A stretch of 64,000 nucleotides of DNA, from assembly GCA_902542975.1 (NCBI GenBank), contig CACBWM010000001.1, forward strand, positions 124,001 to 188,000, read 5' to 3'. This stretch comes from an uncultured Pelagibacteraceae bacterium (GTDB taxonomy: Bacteria > Pseudomonadota > Alphaproteobacteria > Pelagibacterales > Pelagibacteraceae). Position 1 is the stretch's first letter. Each line of letters opens with the position of its first letter. The position numbers and the translations under genes were made by a program. Shown piece by piece: positions 44,016 through 52,690 of the stretch. Under the pieces are notes generated by a model. It worked only from the letters and a program-made list of their open reading frames with translations, did not search any database and had not been told where the DNA came from.

Positions 44016-45089
44016 TTAGACTGAACTAAGATTATCTAAAATTTTTTTTGAACACTGTTCTGTATTACTAGACCCTTGAAGATCTTTTGTTCGACTGTTT
44101 TTATCTTTAAGAGTTAATTCAATTGATTTTACTATTCTATCAGAAGCTTCTTTTTCACCTAAATAATCTAACATCATTGCAGCTGACCAAATTTGTCCTA
44201 CTGGATTAGCTATTCCTTGGCCCGCAATATCTGGCGCAGATCCATGTACAGGTTCAAATAATGATGGATACTTATTCGTTGGATTTATATTTCCAGACGG
44301 TGCAATTCCAATTGTTCCAGTACAAGCCGGTCCTAGATCTGATAAAATATCTCCAAAAAGGTTTGATGCAACTATCACATCAAAACGTTCAGGACTTAGA
44401 ACAAATCTAGCAGCTAATATATCTATATGATATTGATCAGTTTCTACATCAGAATAATTCTTTTTATTCTCATTAAATCTCTCATCCCAATAAGGCATTG
44501 TAATTGATATTCCATTTGATTTTGTTGCACTTGTTAATTTTTTTCTTTTTCTTTTTTTAGCTAATTCAAAAGCAAATTGTTGAACTCTATCTATTCCATA
44601 TTTTGACATTATTGTTTCTTGAATAACCACTTCTCTATCAGTTCCCTGATACATTCTTCCACCGACTGATGAATATTCTCCTTCAGTATTTTCTCTAACA
44701 ATTATCATGTCAATATCACCAGGTTTTTTATTAGCCAATGGTGCATTTACACCTTCAAAAAGTTTTACAGGTCTTAAATTAATAAACTGATCAAATTCTC
44801 TTCTAAATTTTAATAAAGAACCCCAAAGAGTTATATGATCTGGATACTTATCTGGCATACCAACTGCACCAAAGAAAATTGCATCGTGTTTATTTAATTT
44901 ATCTTTCCAGTCATCTGGCATCATTTTTCCATGTTTTTCATAATAATCACATGATGCAAAATCATAATCTTCTATATTTAATTTGAATTGATGTTGTTGA
45001 GAAATTTCTTTTAATATTTTTTGTGCTTCGGGTACAACTTCTTTACCAATACCGTCACCAGCAATTGACGCTATAGAATATTCTTTCAT
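44016..45089 (-). CDS. Tartrate/D-malate dehydrogenase-type beta-decarboxylating dehydrogenase
   Basis: Member of the isocitrate/isopropylmalate dehydrogenase family, 357 residues, closest in pattern to TtuC/DmlA (YeaU). It has IAGDGIGKEVVPEAQKIL, FGAVGMPDKYPDHITLWGSL and LLKFRREFDQFINLRPVKLF, then VRENTEGEYSSVGGRMYQGT and ASNLFGDILSDLGPACTGTI. It oxidises a 2-hydroxydicarboxylate with NAD and may decarboxylate it; tartrate, D-malate or a 3-isopropylmalate analogue are candidates. A one-base gap from guaC suggests co-transcription. Confidence 0.88.
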   Translation of the reverse strand: MKEYSIASIAGDGIGKEVVPEAQKILKEISQQHQFKLNIEDYDFASCDYYEKHGKMMPDDWKDKLNKHDAIFFGAVGMPDKYPDHITLWGSLLKFRREFDQFINLRPVKLFEGVNAPLANKKPGDIDMIIVRENTEGEYSSVGGRMYQGTDREVVIQETIMSKYGIDRVQQFAFELAKKRKRKKLTSATKSNGISITMPYWDERFNENKKNYSDVETDQYHIDILAARFVLSPERFDVIVASNLFGDILSDLGPACTGTIGIAPSGNINPTNKYPSLFEPVHGSAPDIAGQGIANPVGQIWSAAMMLDYLGEKEASDRIVKSIELTLKDKNSRTKDLQGSSNTEQCSKKILDNLSSV

Positions 45090-46124
45090 CTATTTGACAA
45101 ATGTATCGTTAAATTGCTTTGTAACTCTTACAAAAGTAGTACATTTACTTAATTGTTTTAATGAGGGCGCTCCAACATATGTGCAACTACTTCTCACACC
45201 ACCTAAAATATTTAAAATTGTATCATTAATTTTACCACGGTACTTAACTCTTACTGTTCTACCTTCACTGCTTCTATAATCAGATAAACCACCATAATGT
45301 TTTTTGTTAGCTGTTTCAGAACTTGATCCATAAAATTCAATATACTTTGAACCGTTAGATTTTACTAATTTTCCTTTACCTTCGTCATGACCTGCAAACA
45401 TTCCTCCAAGCATAACAAAATCAGCTCCACCACCAAATGCTTTAGCAACATCACCTGGACATGTGCATCCACCATCTGCAATGATATGTGCACCCAATCC
45501 GTGAGCAGCATCAGCACATTCTATTACTGCACTTAACTGAGGATATCCAACTCCAGTTTGTATTCGTGTAGTACAGACACTTCCAGGTCCAATTCCAACT
45601 TTCACAATATCTGCTCCTGATAAAATTAATTCTTGAGTCATATCAGCAGTAACAACATTACCTGCTATGATTGTTTTCGTTGGATATTTATCTCTAACAG
45701 ATTTTAAAAATTTACTAAAATGCTCTGAATAACCATTTGCAACGTCAATACAAATGAATTTAATGAAACTAAATTCTTTTAAAACTTTATCTAAATTTTG
45801 AAAATCTTCTTTTTTTGTTCCAATACTTAAAGCTACATTTGGATATATTGATTTAATCTTTTTAAATTGTTTAATTTTTTTAACATCATGCTGTTTTGTT
45901 AAGCATGTAATCATTCCGTATTCAGATAATTTTTCTGCTACACCAAGTACGCCTACACCATCCATATTAGCAGCCATTATAGGAATTCCAGACCATTCGT
46001 TTTTACTGTATTTAAAACGATAAGTTCTCTTTAAATTAACGTCTTTTCTACTTTTAAGAGTGCTTCTTTTTGGTCTGAAAAGTACGTCTGAATAATCTAG
46101 TTTTAGCTCTTCTTCAATTCTCAC
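45090..46124 (-). CDS. guaC: GMP reductase
   Basis: NADPH-dependent deamination of GMP to IMP. Similarity to E. coli GuaC is close across the length: [72 protein letters not shown] and [14 protein letters not shown], with the catalytic Cys in SVCTTR. An ATG lies 18 bases upstream, but the GTG at 46124 makes the protein begin (V/M)[12 protein letters not shown], exactly where E. coli GuaC begins (MRIEEDLKL), so GTG is chosen. Confidence 0.93.
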   Translation of the reverse strand: MRIEEELKLDYSDVLFRPKRSTLKSRKDVNLKRTYRFKYSKNEWSGIPIMAANMDGVGVLGVAEKLSEYGMITCLTKQHDVKKIKQFKKIKSIYPNVALSIGTKKEDFQNLDKVLKEFSFIKFICIDVANGYSEHFSKFLKSVRDKYPTKTIIAGNVVTADMTQELILSGADIVKVGIGPGSVCTTRIQTGVGYPQLSAVIECADAAHGLGAHIIADGGCTCPGDVAKAFGGGADFVMLGGMFAGHDEGKGKLVKSNGSKYIEFYGSSSETANKKHYGGLSDYRSSEGRTVRVKYRGKINDTILNILGGVRSSCTYVGAPSLKQLSKCTTFVRVTKQFNDTFVK

Positions 46125-46246
46125 AAAAATGAAGGTATACATTCAATGAATAATAATTCAATTTAATAATTGACCTTATTAACGTTGTATTTGAACAATT
46201 TTAAAATTACTGATTGAATTATAAAAATATAAATTAAATAAAATAA

Positions 46247-47122
46247 ATGTTTGAAGGTTTTAAGAGCAGATACGTAAAAGTAAAAAAAGGGAAAGTATTT
46301 TGCAAAGTTAAAGGAGACGGTCCACCTTTATTATTACTTCATGGTTACCCTCAAACACATTTAATGTGGCATAAAACAGCTCCTGAGTTATCAAAAAGCT
46401 TCACAGTCGTTGCAGCAGACCTTAGAGGTTATGGAAATAGTTTAGCACCACCTTCTGATAGTAAACATTTTAATTATTCAAAAAGAGAAATGGCAAGTGA
46501 CATGAAACAAATGATGGTAAAATTAGGATATCCTAAATTTTTTGTTGCAGGTCATGATAGAGGTGGAAGAGTTGCTCATAGATTGGCAAGAGATCACAGA
46601 AAAAACGTCCTTGCTCTTAGCGTTTTAGATATTTGTCCAACTTTAGATATGTATGAACTAACAACTAGAGATTTTGCAAAAGCTTACTTTCATTGGTTTT
46701 TCTTAATTCAACCAAAATGGTTACCAGAAAGAATGATAATGAGTGATCCAAGGAAATGGATGAAGTATTGCTTGGACAAATGGTCTGGCAATCATAAGTT
46801 TGGAAAAGTTGAAGAGGGTTACTTAAAGTGCTTTAAGCAACCAAAGAGAATTCATGGATCATGTGAAGATTATAGAGCATCTGCTACTATTGATCTTGAT
46901 CATGACAGATACGACCGAAAGAAAAAATTAAATATTCCTGTTCAAGTTTTATGGGGAAAAAATGGAGTTATAGGTAAACAATTTAAACCAATTAAAATTT
47001 GGCAAAAATATTCAAATAAAAAAGTTGTTGGAGTTGCTGTTAAATCTGGACATTTTATACCAGAGCAAAATCCCAAAGAAACAATTAAACAATTAAAAAG
47101 TTTCTTTTTAAAAAATGTTTAA
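46247..47122 (+). CDS. Alpha/beta hydrolase, fluoroacetate dehalogenase-like
   Basis: Hydrolase of 291 residues closely resembling the fluoroacetate dehalogenases (Rhodopseudomonas RPA1163 type). The nucleophile Asp104 lies in AGHDRGGRVAHRLA with carboxylate-binding Arg105 and Arg108. The acid is Asp128 in SVLDICPT and the base His269 in KSGHFIPEQ. The halide-pocket residues His149/Trp150 (YFHWFFL) and Tyr209 (CEDYRAS) are all present, the set that in the known enzymes stabilises fluoride. Epoxide hydrolase or other haloacid activity is possible. The next gene overlaps by 8 bases. Confidence 0.85.
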   Translation: MFEGFKSRYVKVKKGKVFCKVKGDGPPLLLLHGYPQTHLMWHKTAPELSKSFTVVAADLRGYGNSLAPPSDSKHFNYSKREMASDMKQMMVKLGYPKFFVAGHDRGGRVAHRLARDHRKNVLALSVLDICPTLDMYELTTRDFAKAYFHWFFLIQPKWLPERMIMSDPRKWMKYCLDKWSGNHKFGKVEEGYLKCFKQPKRIHGSCEDYRASATIDLDHDRYDRKKKLNIPVQVLWGKNGVIGKQFKPIKIWQKYSNKKVVGVAVKSGHFIPEQNPKETIKQLKSFFLKNV

Positions 47123-47903
47123 AGTAATTCCTAATAAAAAAAATATAGGCGCAGAATTAGTCTGTGATTTAAATAAAATTAATAATTCTACATTAAAAAA
47201 AATTAAAACTGCCTTATCAAAATATGGAATGATTTATTTTAGAAACCAAAAATTAAGCTCTGATCATTATGTAAAATTTGCAAAAAAATTTGGAAAACTA
47301 GCAAACTATCCAAGACTTAAAGGATTGAATAAAAAATATCCTCAAATAACTGTTGTTCAAAGAAAATCTACTGACAAAGGCCCTAGTTTTGGTGAGCAAT
47401 TTCATACTGATTCAATTTATACTAAAAAACCACCTAGATTTACTATGTTGCTTTCTAAATTAGTTCCAAAAAAAGGTCAGGCAAACACAGATTTTTGTTC
47501 CCAATATTTAGCTTATGAAAAATTACCAGCTAATTTTAAAAGAAAGTTTAAAAATGAAAAATGTATATTTTCATCAGAAGGCCCTATTTCTGTAACAAGA
47601 TTAGAAAGAGAGAAAGAAAAGGGAAAAAAAGCTAAAGAACTTATTTCAAAGCATAAATTAATAAGAAAAATAAACAGTAAATACACTTTATATTGTAGTC
47701 CAGGACACTTTATTCGTTTTAATAATAGTAAAATTGATAAAAAATTAAAAACTTATCTTTTCAAACACCAATTAAAAAAAAGTTTTCAATACTCCTTAGA
47801 GTGGGAAAAGAACCAATTAGCTATTTGGGATAATAGATCTATGCTACATCAAGCAACGGCCTTTAAAGGTAATAGAATTATGCATAGAATTACTGTCCAA
47901 TAA
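47115..47903 (+). CDS. TauD/TfdA-family 2-oxoglutarate dioxygenase
   Basis: Fe(II)/2-oxoglutarate dioxygenase of 262 residues. The iron triad is His97/Asp99 (EQFHTDSIY) and distal His245 (WDNRSMLHQA), with Arg258 in HRITVQ for 2-oxoglutarate. The N-terminal GMIYFRNQKLSSDHYVKFAK is the TauD start. The substrate is unknown; TauD relatives act on sulfonates, carnitine-like compounds and aryloxyacetates. It overlaps both the dehalogenase-like gene (8 bases) and the transporter gene (1 base). Confidence 0.88.
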   Translation: MFKVIPNKKNIGAELVCDLNKINNSTLKKIKTALSKYGMIYFRNQKLSSDHYVKFAKKFGKLANYPRLKGLNKKYPQITVVQRKSTDKGPSFGEQFHTDSIYTKKPPRFTMLLSKLVPKKGQANTDFCSQYLAYEKLPANFKRKFKNEKCIFSSEGPISVTRLEREKEKGKKAKELISKHKLIRKINSKYTLYCSPGHFIRFNNSKIDKKLKTYLFKHQLKKSFQYSLEWEKNQLAIWDNRSMLHQATAFKGNRIMHRITVQ

Positions 47904-48826
47904 TGTTTCAGGTATTTTTAGAATTAACTCCATTTATAGGAATTACTCTTATTGGTTATATTTTAGGATATATTAAAATATTTGATATACAAAAGGCTAG
48001 AATATTTAATTTATTTTCATTTTATATAGCTGTACCAGCTTTAATCATAAAACTAGTTGCGCAAAGTGACATTGGGGAAATAGACGTATCTCAAATTTCA
48101 TCATATTTTTTAATGCAGTTAACAAGCGGAATATTTGCTTTTTTATTAACTAAAAATACTTTTAAAAGATCAATACAGGAGTCTATTATTTGGGCTTTAA
48201 CAGTTGCTTTATCCAATCACGTAATATTAGTTTTACCTATTGCTGAAATATTTTTTGCAGGAAGTACGATAACTCAAATATCAGGTATTATTTTAATGGA
48301 TAGTGTAGTTTTATTATCCATAGTGAGTTTCTTTTTAGAGCTTAATGTAAAAAAAAGAATTAAATTATTTCAGTTTTTAAAAAATTTAATATTAAATCCT
48401 ATGATATTAGCAATTTTAATTGGATTTATAATAAGAATTTCAAAGATCAATATAGACGAAACCCCATTTGAGTATATTCTTCAAAGATTGGCAGAGTGTG
48501 TGATGCCAGTTGGTTTATTTGCAATCGGTATTATTCTATCTTTTTATTCAAAAAAAGTTTTCAATAAATTAACAATCACAATTTCAATATTAAAACTTAT
48601 TATTTCACCACTGATTTTGCTGATTTTAGGTTACACATTCTTTAGCTTATCAAATCCAATTAATTTTGCCGGAGCCTTGTTGGTTAGCGTTGGTCCTTGC
48701 GGAGCCACCTCAATAGTTATGTGTTCTGCATATAATGTAAGTCCGGAAAATATCATTAAGGCAATATTTATCTCTACATTTGCTTCAATATTTACCTTTT
48801 TATTTACTATAAATTTATTAAATTAA
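47903..48826 (+). CDS. AEC-family (auxin efflux carrier-like) transporter
   Basis: Membrane protein of 307 residues with about ten spans, matching the AEC family (PF03547): GITLIGYILGYIKIFDIQKA, FNLFSFYIAVPALIIKLVAQ, the LSNHVILVLPIAEIFF helix and VGPCGATSIVMCSAYNVSPE near the end. AEC members carry carboxylates such as malonate or malate. Coupled to the dioxygenase gene, so it probably moves the substrate or product of the dehalogenase/dioxygenase pair. Confidence 0.88.
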   Translation: MFQVFLELTPFIGITLIGYILGYIKIFDIQKARIFNLFSFYIAVPALIIKLVAQSDIGEIDVSQISSYFLMQLTSGIFAFLLTKNTFKRSIQESIIWALTVALSNHVILVLPIAEIFFAGSTITQISGIILMDSVVLLSIVSFFLELNVKKRIKLFQFLKNLILNPMILAILIGFIIRISKINIDETPFEYILQRLAECVMPVGLFAIGIILSFYSKKVFNKLTITISILKLIISPLILLILGYTFFSLSNPINFAGALLVSVGPCGATSIVMCSAYNVSPENIIKAIFISTFASIFTFLFTINLLN

Positions 48827-48832
48827 TTAAAT

Positions 48833-49282
48833 ATGTTTAAAAAAATATTTAGCATTCTTTTCATTTTCTTTTTTTTATCCTCAATCTCAATAGCCAAAGA
48901 TAAAATAGATGAAACCATTGATAAAACTACCGATTTTTTAAAATCTATATCTAAAAGAAGTTTAAATAAATCTCAAACAGCAGAATTTTTAAACAACTAT
49001 GCGATAACCCTACAAGATGAGCGAAATCAAGGTGAAGTGACTTATATCTTTGATGAAAAGAATTATAAAAGATATAAAGACGGAAAAGTTATTTCAGAAG
49101 ATGGGTGGCGTTTTACAAATTTAGGAAAATTAAGAGTTTTTTCAGGTGATATTAAATTAACTTGGAAATTTAAACTTGATAAACAAAATGTAATAGTCAT
49201 TAAGACTAAATTTCAACCAATAGGTAAAGAATATCCATTCACCTATCAACTAAAAGAAAAGTTTTTTGAAACAGTTAATTAA
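48833..49282 (+). CDS. Exported protein of unknown function, 149 residues
   Basis: Signal peptide MFKKIFSILFIFFFLSSISI with cleavage near Ala21, then a helical, Lys/Asp-rich segment (KDKIDETIDKTTDFLKSISK) and a beta-rich C-terminal part (WRFTNLGKLRVFSGDIKLTW, FQPIGKEYPFTYQLKEKFF). No family recognised. It follows the AEC transporter by 6 bases and overlaps the next small frame by one base (TAATG). Confidence 0.65.
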   Translation: MFKKIFSILFIFFFLSSISIAKDKIDETIDKTTDFLKSISKRSLNKSQTAEFLNNYAITLQDERNQGEVTYIFDEKNYKRYKDGKVISEDGWRFTNLGKLRVFSGDIKLTWKFKLDKQNVIVIKTKFQPIGKEYPFTYQLKEKFFETVN

Positions 49283-49395
49283 TGTCAAAAAGATATAGTG
49301 GAAAATCATTTAAAGACTCTAGCGTAATGAAAAAAGCCAAACTTTCTTTAAAGGAAAAAAGAAAGATTAAAAAAGATAAGAAAAAGAGTAAGTGA
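49282..49395 (+). CDS. Putative small basic protein, 37 residues
   Basis: An open frame starting at a TAATG overlap with the exported protein gene reads MSKRYSGKSFKDSSVMKKAK and then an almost purely Lys/Arg tail (KEKRKIKKDKKKSK). It could bind nucleic acid or be a chance A-rich frame; the overlap speaks for translation. It ends about 50 bases before the tRNA gene. Confidence 0.35.
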   Translation: MSKRYSGKSFKDSSVMKKAKLSLKEKRKIKKDKKKSK

Positions 49396-49446
49396 AATCT
49401 TGTTTGCATCAAAAAATAAAAGTAGTATAAACCAACAATTATTTAC

Positions 49447-49523
49447 GGCGGGGTAGCTCAGTTGGTTAGAGCGCGGGACTCATAAGCCCGAGGTCAGTGG
49501 TTCGATCCCACTTCCCGCTACCA
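49447..49523 (+). tRNA. tRNA-Met (anticodon CAT), elongator type
   Basis: 77-base cloverleaf. Acceptor GGCGGGG pairs with TCCCGCT with G:U at both ends; the D-arm is GCTCAGTTGGTTAGAGC; the anticodon stem-loop GCGGGACTCATAAGCCCG carries CAT; the T-arm has GGTTCGATCCC; and CCA is encoded at the 3' end. The A-rich elongator pattern (ACTCATAA loop) and a paired-but-wobble first position favour elongator Met, though a CAT anticodon can also mark the lysidine-modified Ile tRNA or the initiator. Confidence 0.93.
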
Positions 49524-49567
49524 TTTTTAGGCCTTTTAATCACTAAATATATCCTTATAAATTAACT

Positions 49568-50416
49568 GTGAAATTTTTATTAAAAATTCTAATATTTCAG
49601 TTTGTTTTTATCTCAGCTTCTTTTGCTAAAGTAGATGAAGTAGTAGATAGATTTTATTCTTCTTTGGAAAGTTTTTTGGAGGAGAATTTTGAAAATACTG
49701 ATTTTTCAATAAAAAAAATTGAGACTATTAAACCAGAAATAGGAATACAAACATTTAAAATTTTTGCAGAAGATAGTTCAGACTTATCTTTTTTCCAAGG
49801 ATCTTTATTTTTACACGACAGTGACAGAGAAACATTTAATTTTGGAATTGGACAAAGATATTTATCTAATGATGAAAGTATATTATTTGGTTTAAACGCT
49901 TTTTATGATTATGAATTTGATTATGAGCACCAAAGATTTAGTATAGGTGCTGAAATTAAATCTTCCATCCTAGATTTAAATTACAATCAATATTTTGCTG
50001 AAAGCTCTAGCAAAAAAGGAAAAGATAGTAAAAATGAAGAAGCTATAGATGGTTATGATGCAGAAGTAGGAGCACATCTTCCATACATTCCATCTATGAA
50101 AGTATATTTAAAAGTTTTTGATTTTGAAGTACCAAGTGGAAACGATTTTCAAGGATTAGAATTTTCTACACAATTAAAAATACCAAATTCAGGCTTATCT
50201 TTTGAAATTGGCCACACTGATTACGATCATCACAATGATCAAAGTTATATAAATCTTAAGTATAGTAATAGTATAAAAAATCCTGGTACTTCTTTATTTA
50301 GTAGTGAGGCTTTTGAAAGAATTTCCATGAAAGATAGAATGTATGAGAAAGTTAGAAGAGAAAATGTTATTAAGAAAAAAGGAGCGAGTTTTACTGTTAA
50401 AGCAGGAGGATTTTAA
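49568..50416 (+). CDS. Orphan inverse-autotransporter-type beta-barrel protein
   Basis: Exported protein of 282 residues, GTG start, with a signal peptide (KFLLKILIFQFVFISASFA). From about residue 85 it matches the inverse autotransporter (intimin/invasin) barrel: NFGIGQRYLSNDESILFGLN, AFYDYEFDYEHQRFSIGAEI, KSSILDLNYNQYF and DGYDAEVGAHLPYIPSMKVY. Intimin-type proteins continue into Ig-like passenger domains; this one stops after the barrel with a basic tail (KVRRENVIKKKGASFTVKAG). It should be an outer-membrane barrel without a covalent passenger. The next gene starts immediately after its stop. Confidence 0.8.
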   Translation: MKFLLKILIFQFVFISASFAKVDEVVDRFYSSLESFLEENFENTDFSIKKIETIKPEIGIQTFKIFAEDSSDLSFFQGSLFLHDSDRETFNFGIGQRYLSNDESILFGLNAFYDYEFDYEHQRFSIGAEIKSSILDLNYNQYFAESSSKKGKDSKNEEAIDGYDAEVGAHLPYIPSMKVYLKVFDFEVPSGNDFQGLEFSTQLKIPNSGLSFEIGHTDYDHHNDQSYINLKYSNSIKNPGTSLFSSEAFERISMKDRMYEKVRRENVIKKKGASFTVKAGGF

Positions 50417-51265
50417 ATGAAAAATTTTAAATATTTATTTTTGATTTTATCTACAATTTTTATTTTTGAGATGTTTAATTCTAATAAAGCTGAAGCATGT
50501 ACGATTTCTTCTGGGGTTGTCTCGGAAAGTGATATTAATAGTGGATGTGATACAGCACCTGCAGAATATGAAATAGTAATTTATAAACTTTATTTATGTA
50601 CAAGTATTCCAACTGAAGCAACAACATCATCTACAGTTGTTTTAACTCCTTGCTCTCAAGTATTTAACAATGATAGCGGAGCTACTGCTGCTGTAACCCA
50701 AGGGGCTGAAATTGTTCTAGATGGAACTTATACACGACCTCCAAATGGAACTTATACACATGGATATGCTTATATGGATAATACCTTTGGTATAACATGG
50801 GCAGGCGAGCTTAGTGGCGCTAAAACAGGAACATCTAGTGGAACTGGAGTTTTTTGTGGTACAAAAGCTGGCTCAGGAACACATGCAAAAGGAAGCACTC
50901 ACACTGGAAATTCTGTCTGTGGTTCAAGCGCTATAACAGCAGGAAAATTTGTTGAGACATTAGCTCAATTTGGTGCACATGACGATGCATTTTCGTCAAA
51001 GGCTGAGGTTGATAATATAAATGGAACAACAGCGAGTATTATTGGATATTTAGTTGATAGCAACGAACATAGAGCAGCTAACACAGGTGAAGTTGTAAAG
51101 CTAGAAGGTCTTGTAAAATTTGCAGACCCTATTACAGTTACTGGAGCGACATCTTCTTTAAGCATGACATTTAATGTTGGAGAGGGAATGCACTTATCAA
51201 ACACAGGTGCGGACACACTTTGGATTGGAAGTGGTCCTTTCCAAGCAATTATGTCTGCAAATTAA
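50417..51265 (+). CDS. Secreted Cys-rich protein, likely partner of the orphan barrel
   Basis: Exported protein of 282 residues; signal peptide to about AEA27 followed by Cys28. The mature part is Ser/Thr/Gly-rich, nearly free of Lys in long stretches, with six Cys (28, 44, 61, 79, 147, 168) able to form disulfides, a GTYTRPPNGTYTHGYAYMDN segment and a beta-strand-rich end (DPITVTGATSSLSMTFNVGE). Composition differs sharply from the Lys/Asn-rich cytoplasmic proteins here, as expected for a surface protein. It begins the base after the barrel gene stops. No family is recognised. Confidence 0.7.
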   Translation: MKNFKYLFLILSTIFIFEMFNSNKAEACTISSGVVSESDINSGCDTAPAEYEIVIYKLYLCTSIPTEATTSSTVVLTPCSQVFNNDSGATAAVTQGAEIVLDGTYTRPPNGTYTHGYAYMDNTFGITWAGELSGAKTGTSSGTGVFCGTKAGSGTHAKGSTHTGNSVCGSSAITAGKFVETLAQFGAHDDAFSSKAEVDNINGTTASIIGYLVDSNEHRAANTGEVVKLEGLVKFADPITVTGATSSLSMTFNVGEGMHLSNTGADTLWIGSGPFQAIMSAN

Positions 51266-51789
51266 TGGCCTGGAAAATCTAAAAGATTTTCAACAGAATA
51301 TCCCTTTTTAACTAGATTATCTGTACCACCTAAATCAAAAAGATTTATTACAAATATAAATCCAGCCACTTTACTTTTTGATATTTCTATTAATTTCGCT
51401 GCTGCTTCTGCAGTACCACCAGTAGCAATTAAATCATCAATTATTAAGACTTTATCACCTTCATCGAATGAATCTTTGTGGACTTCTATTGTCGCCGTTC
51501 CATATTCAAGCTCAAAGTCTACTGAATGAACATCAGCAGGTAATTTATTTTTTTTCCTCAACATTATGAATGGTTTATCAAGTATATAAGAAATAGCTGA
51601 TGCAAAAACAAATCCTCTAGACTCTACAGCTCCAATTTTATTAAACTGAAATTTTTTTGATCTTTCAACGATTTGATTAATACATTCTTTGAATGCCTTT
51701 TCATTTTTAATAAGTGTTGTTATATCTCTGAAAAGAATTCCCTTTTTGGGATAGTCTTGAATTGACCTAATATGTTCTTTTAAATCCAT
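51262..51789 (-). CDS. apt: Adenine phosphoribosyltransferase
   Basis: Salvages adenine to AMP with PRPP. The 175-residue protein begins MDLKEHIRSIQDYPKKGILF, the Apt N-terminus, and has the PRPP loop VLIIDDLIATGGTAEAA. A longer in-frame start reaches into the divergent mtnP gene and is rejected; ATG at 51789 matches family length. Its placement opposite mtnP is functional: MtnP releases adenine from methylthioadenosine and Apt recovers it. The 3' end overlaps the surface-protein gene by 4 bases. Confidence 0.95.
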   Translation of the reverse strand: MDLKEHIRSIQDYPKKGILFRDITTLIKNEKAFKECINQIVERSKKFQFNKIGAVESRGFVFASAISYILDKPFIMLRKKNKLPADVHSVDFELEYGTATIEVHKDSFDEGDKVLIIDDLIATGGTAEAAAKLIEISKSKVAGFIFVINLFDLGGTDNLVKKGYSVENLLDFPGH

Positions 51790-51817
51790 AAAACTTAAAT
51801 ATAATCTTAAATCTATT

Positions 51818-52690
51818 ATGGCAAATAATAAATTAGCTATTATTGGTGGAAGTGGCCTATATGATGTTGAGGAGTTTAAAGATAGAGAGACACTCGATAT
51901 AAATACTCCATGGGGAAAACCCTCAGATTTAATATTAAAAGCCAAATTTAATAATAAAGAAATTTATTTTTTACCAAGACATGGAAAAGGTCATTTTATT
52001 TCTCCATCGAAAATAAATTTTAGGGCAAATATTGATGCTCTCAAGCAACTTGGTATTACTGACATAGTTTCTGTTTCAGCTGTAGGATCTTTAAAGGAAG
52101 ATCTACCTCCAGGTAAATTTGTTATCGTTGATCAATTCATTGATAGAACTTTTGCAAGAAATAAAACCTTTTTTGATGATGAAATTGTTGCGCATGTATC
52201 AATGGCACACCCAACCTCAAATGGGCTGATGAATGCTTGCGAAGATGCCATTAAAAAAGAAAATATACCTTATCAAAGAGGTGGAACTTATGTTGTAATG
52301 GAAGGTCCACAATTTTCTACATTAGCAGAGTCAAATCTATATAGATCTTGGAAAGCCGATGTTATTGGAATGACAAATATGCCAGAAGCTAAGCTAGCAA
52401 GAGAAGCAGAAATTAGATATGCTTCGGTTTCTATGGTAACAGATTATGATTGCTGGCATCCAGATCACGAGAATGTTGATGTTCAACAAGTTATAAAAGT
52501 ACTCTTAAATAATGCCGCGAAGGCAAAAAATATGATTAAAAACTTAATAGAGAACTTTGAAAATTATATTGATCCTAATGATCCAACTAATAATTGCTTA
52601 GATGTTGCAATAATTACTGCTCCAGAAAAAAGAACACAAAAAACTAAAGATAAATTAAAAACAATTGCAGGAAGGATTTTAAATATATGA
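51818..52690 (+). CDS. mtnP: S-methyl-5'-thioadenosine phosphorylase
   Basis: Phosphorolysis of methylthioadenosine to adenine and 5-methylthioribose-1-phosphate. The 290-residue protein has LAIIGGSGLYDVEEFKDRET, FLPRHGKGHFISPSKINFRA, YVVMEGPQFSTLAESNLYRS and DVIGMTNMPEAKLAREAEI, where the Met-containing MTNMPEAKLAREA block is MtnP-like. It heads an operon with a secreted hydrolase, mtnA, an aldolase and the SpeD-SpeE fusion, and is divergent from apt with 28 bases between them. Confidence 0.95.
   Translation: MANNKLAIIGGSGLYDVEEFKDRETLDINTPWGKPSDLILKAKFNNKEIYFLPRHGKGHFISPSKINFRANIDALKQLGITDIVSVSAVGSLKEDLPPGKFVIVDQFIDRTFARNKTFFDDEIVAHVSMAHPTSNGLMNACEDAIKKENIPYQRGGTYVVMEGPQFSTLAESNLYRSWKADVIGMTNMPEAKLAREAEIRYASVSMVTDYDCWHPDHENVDVQQVIKVLLNNAAKAKNMIKNLIENFENYIDPNDPTNNCLDVAIITAPEKRTQKTKDKLKTIAGRILNI

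Noticed and set aside
51790..51945. N-terminal extension of apt
   Set aside because: Would run through the divergent promoter into mtnP and exceed the family length; ATG at 51789 matches the Apt N-terminus.
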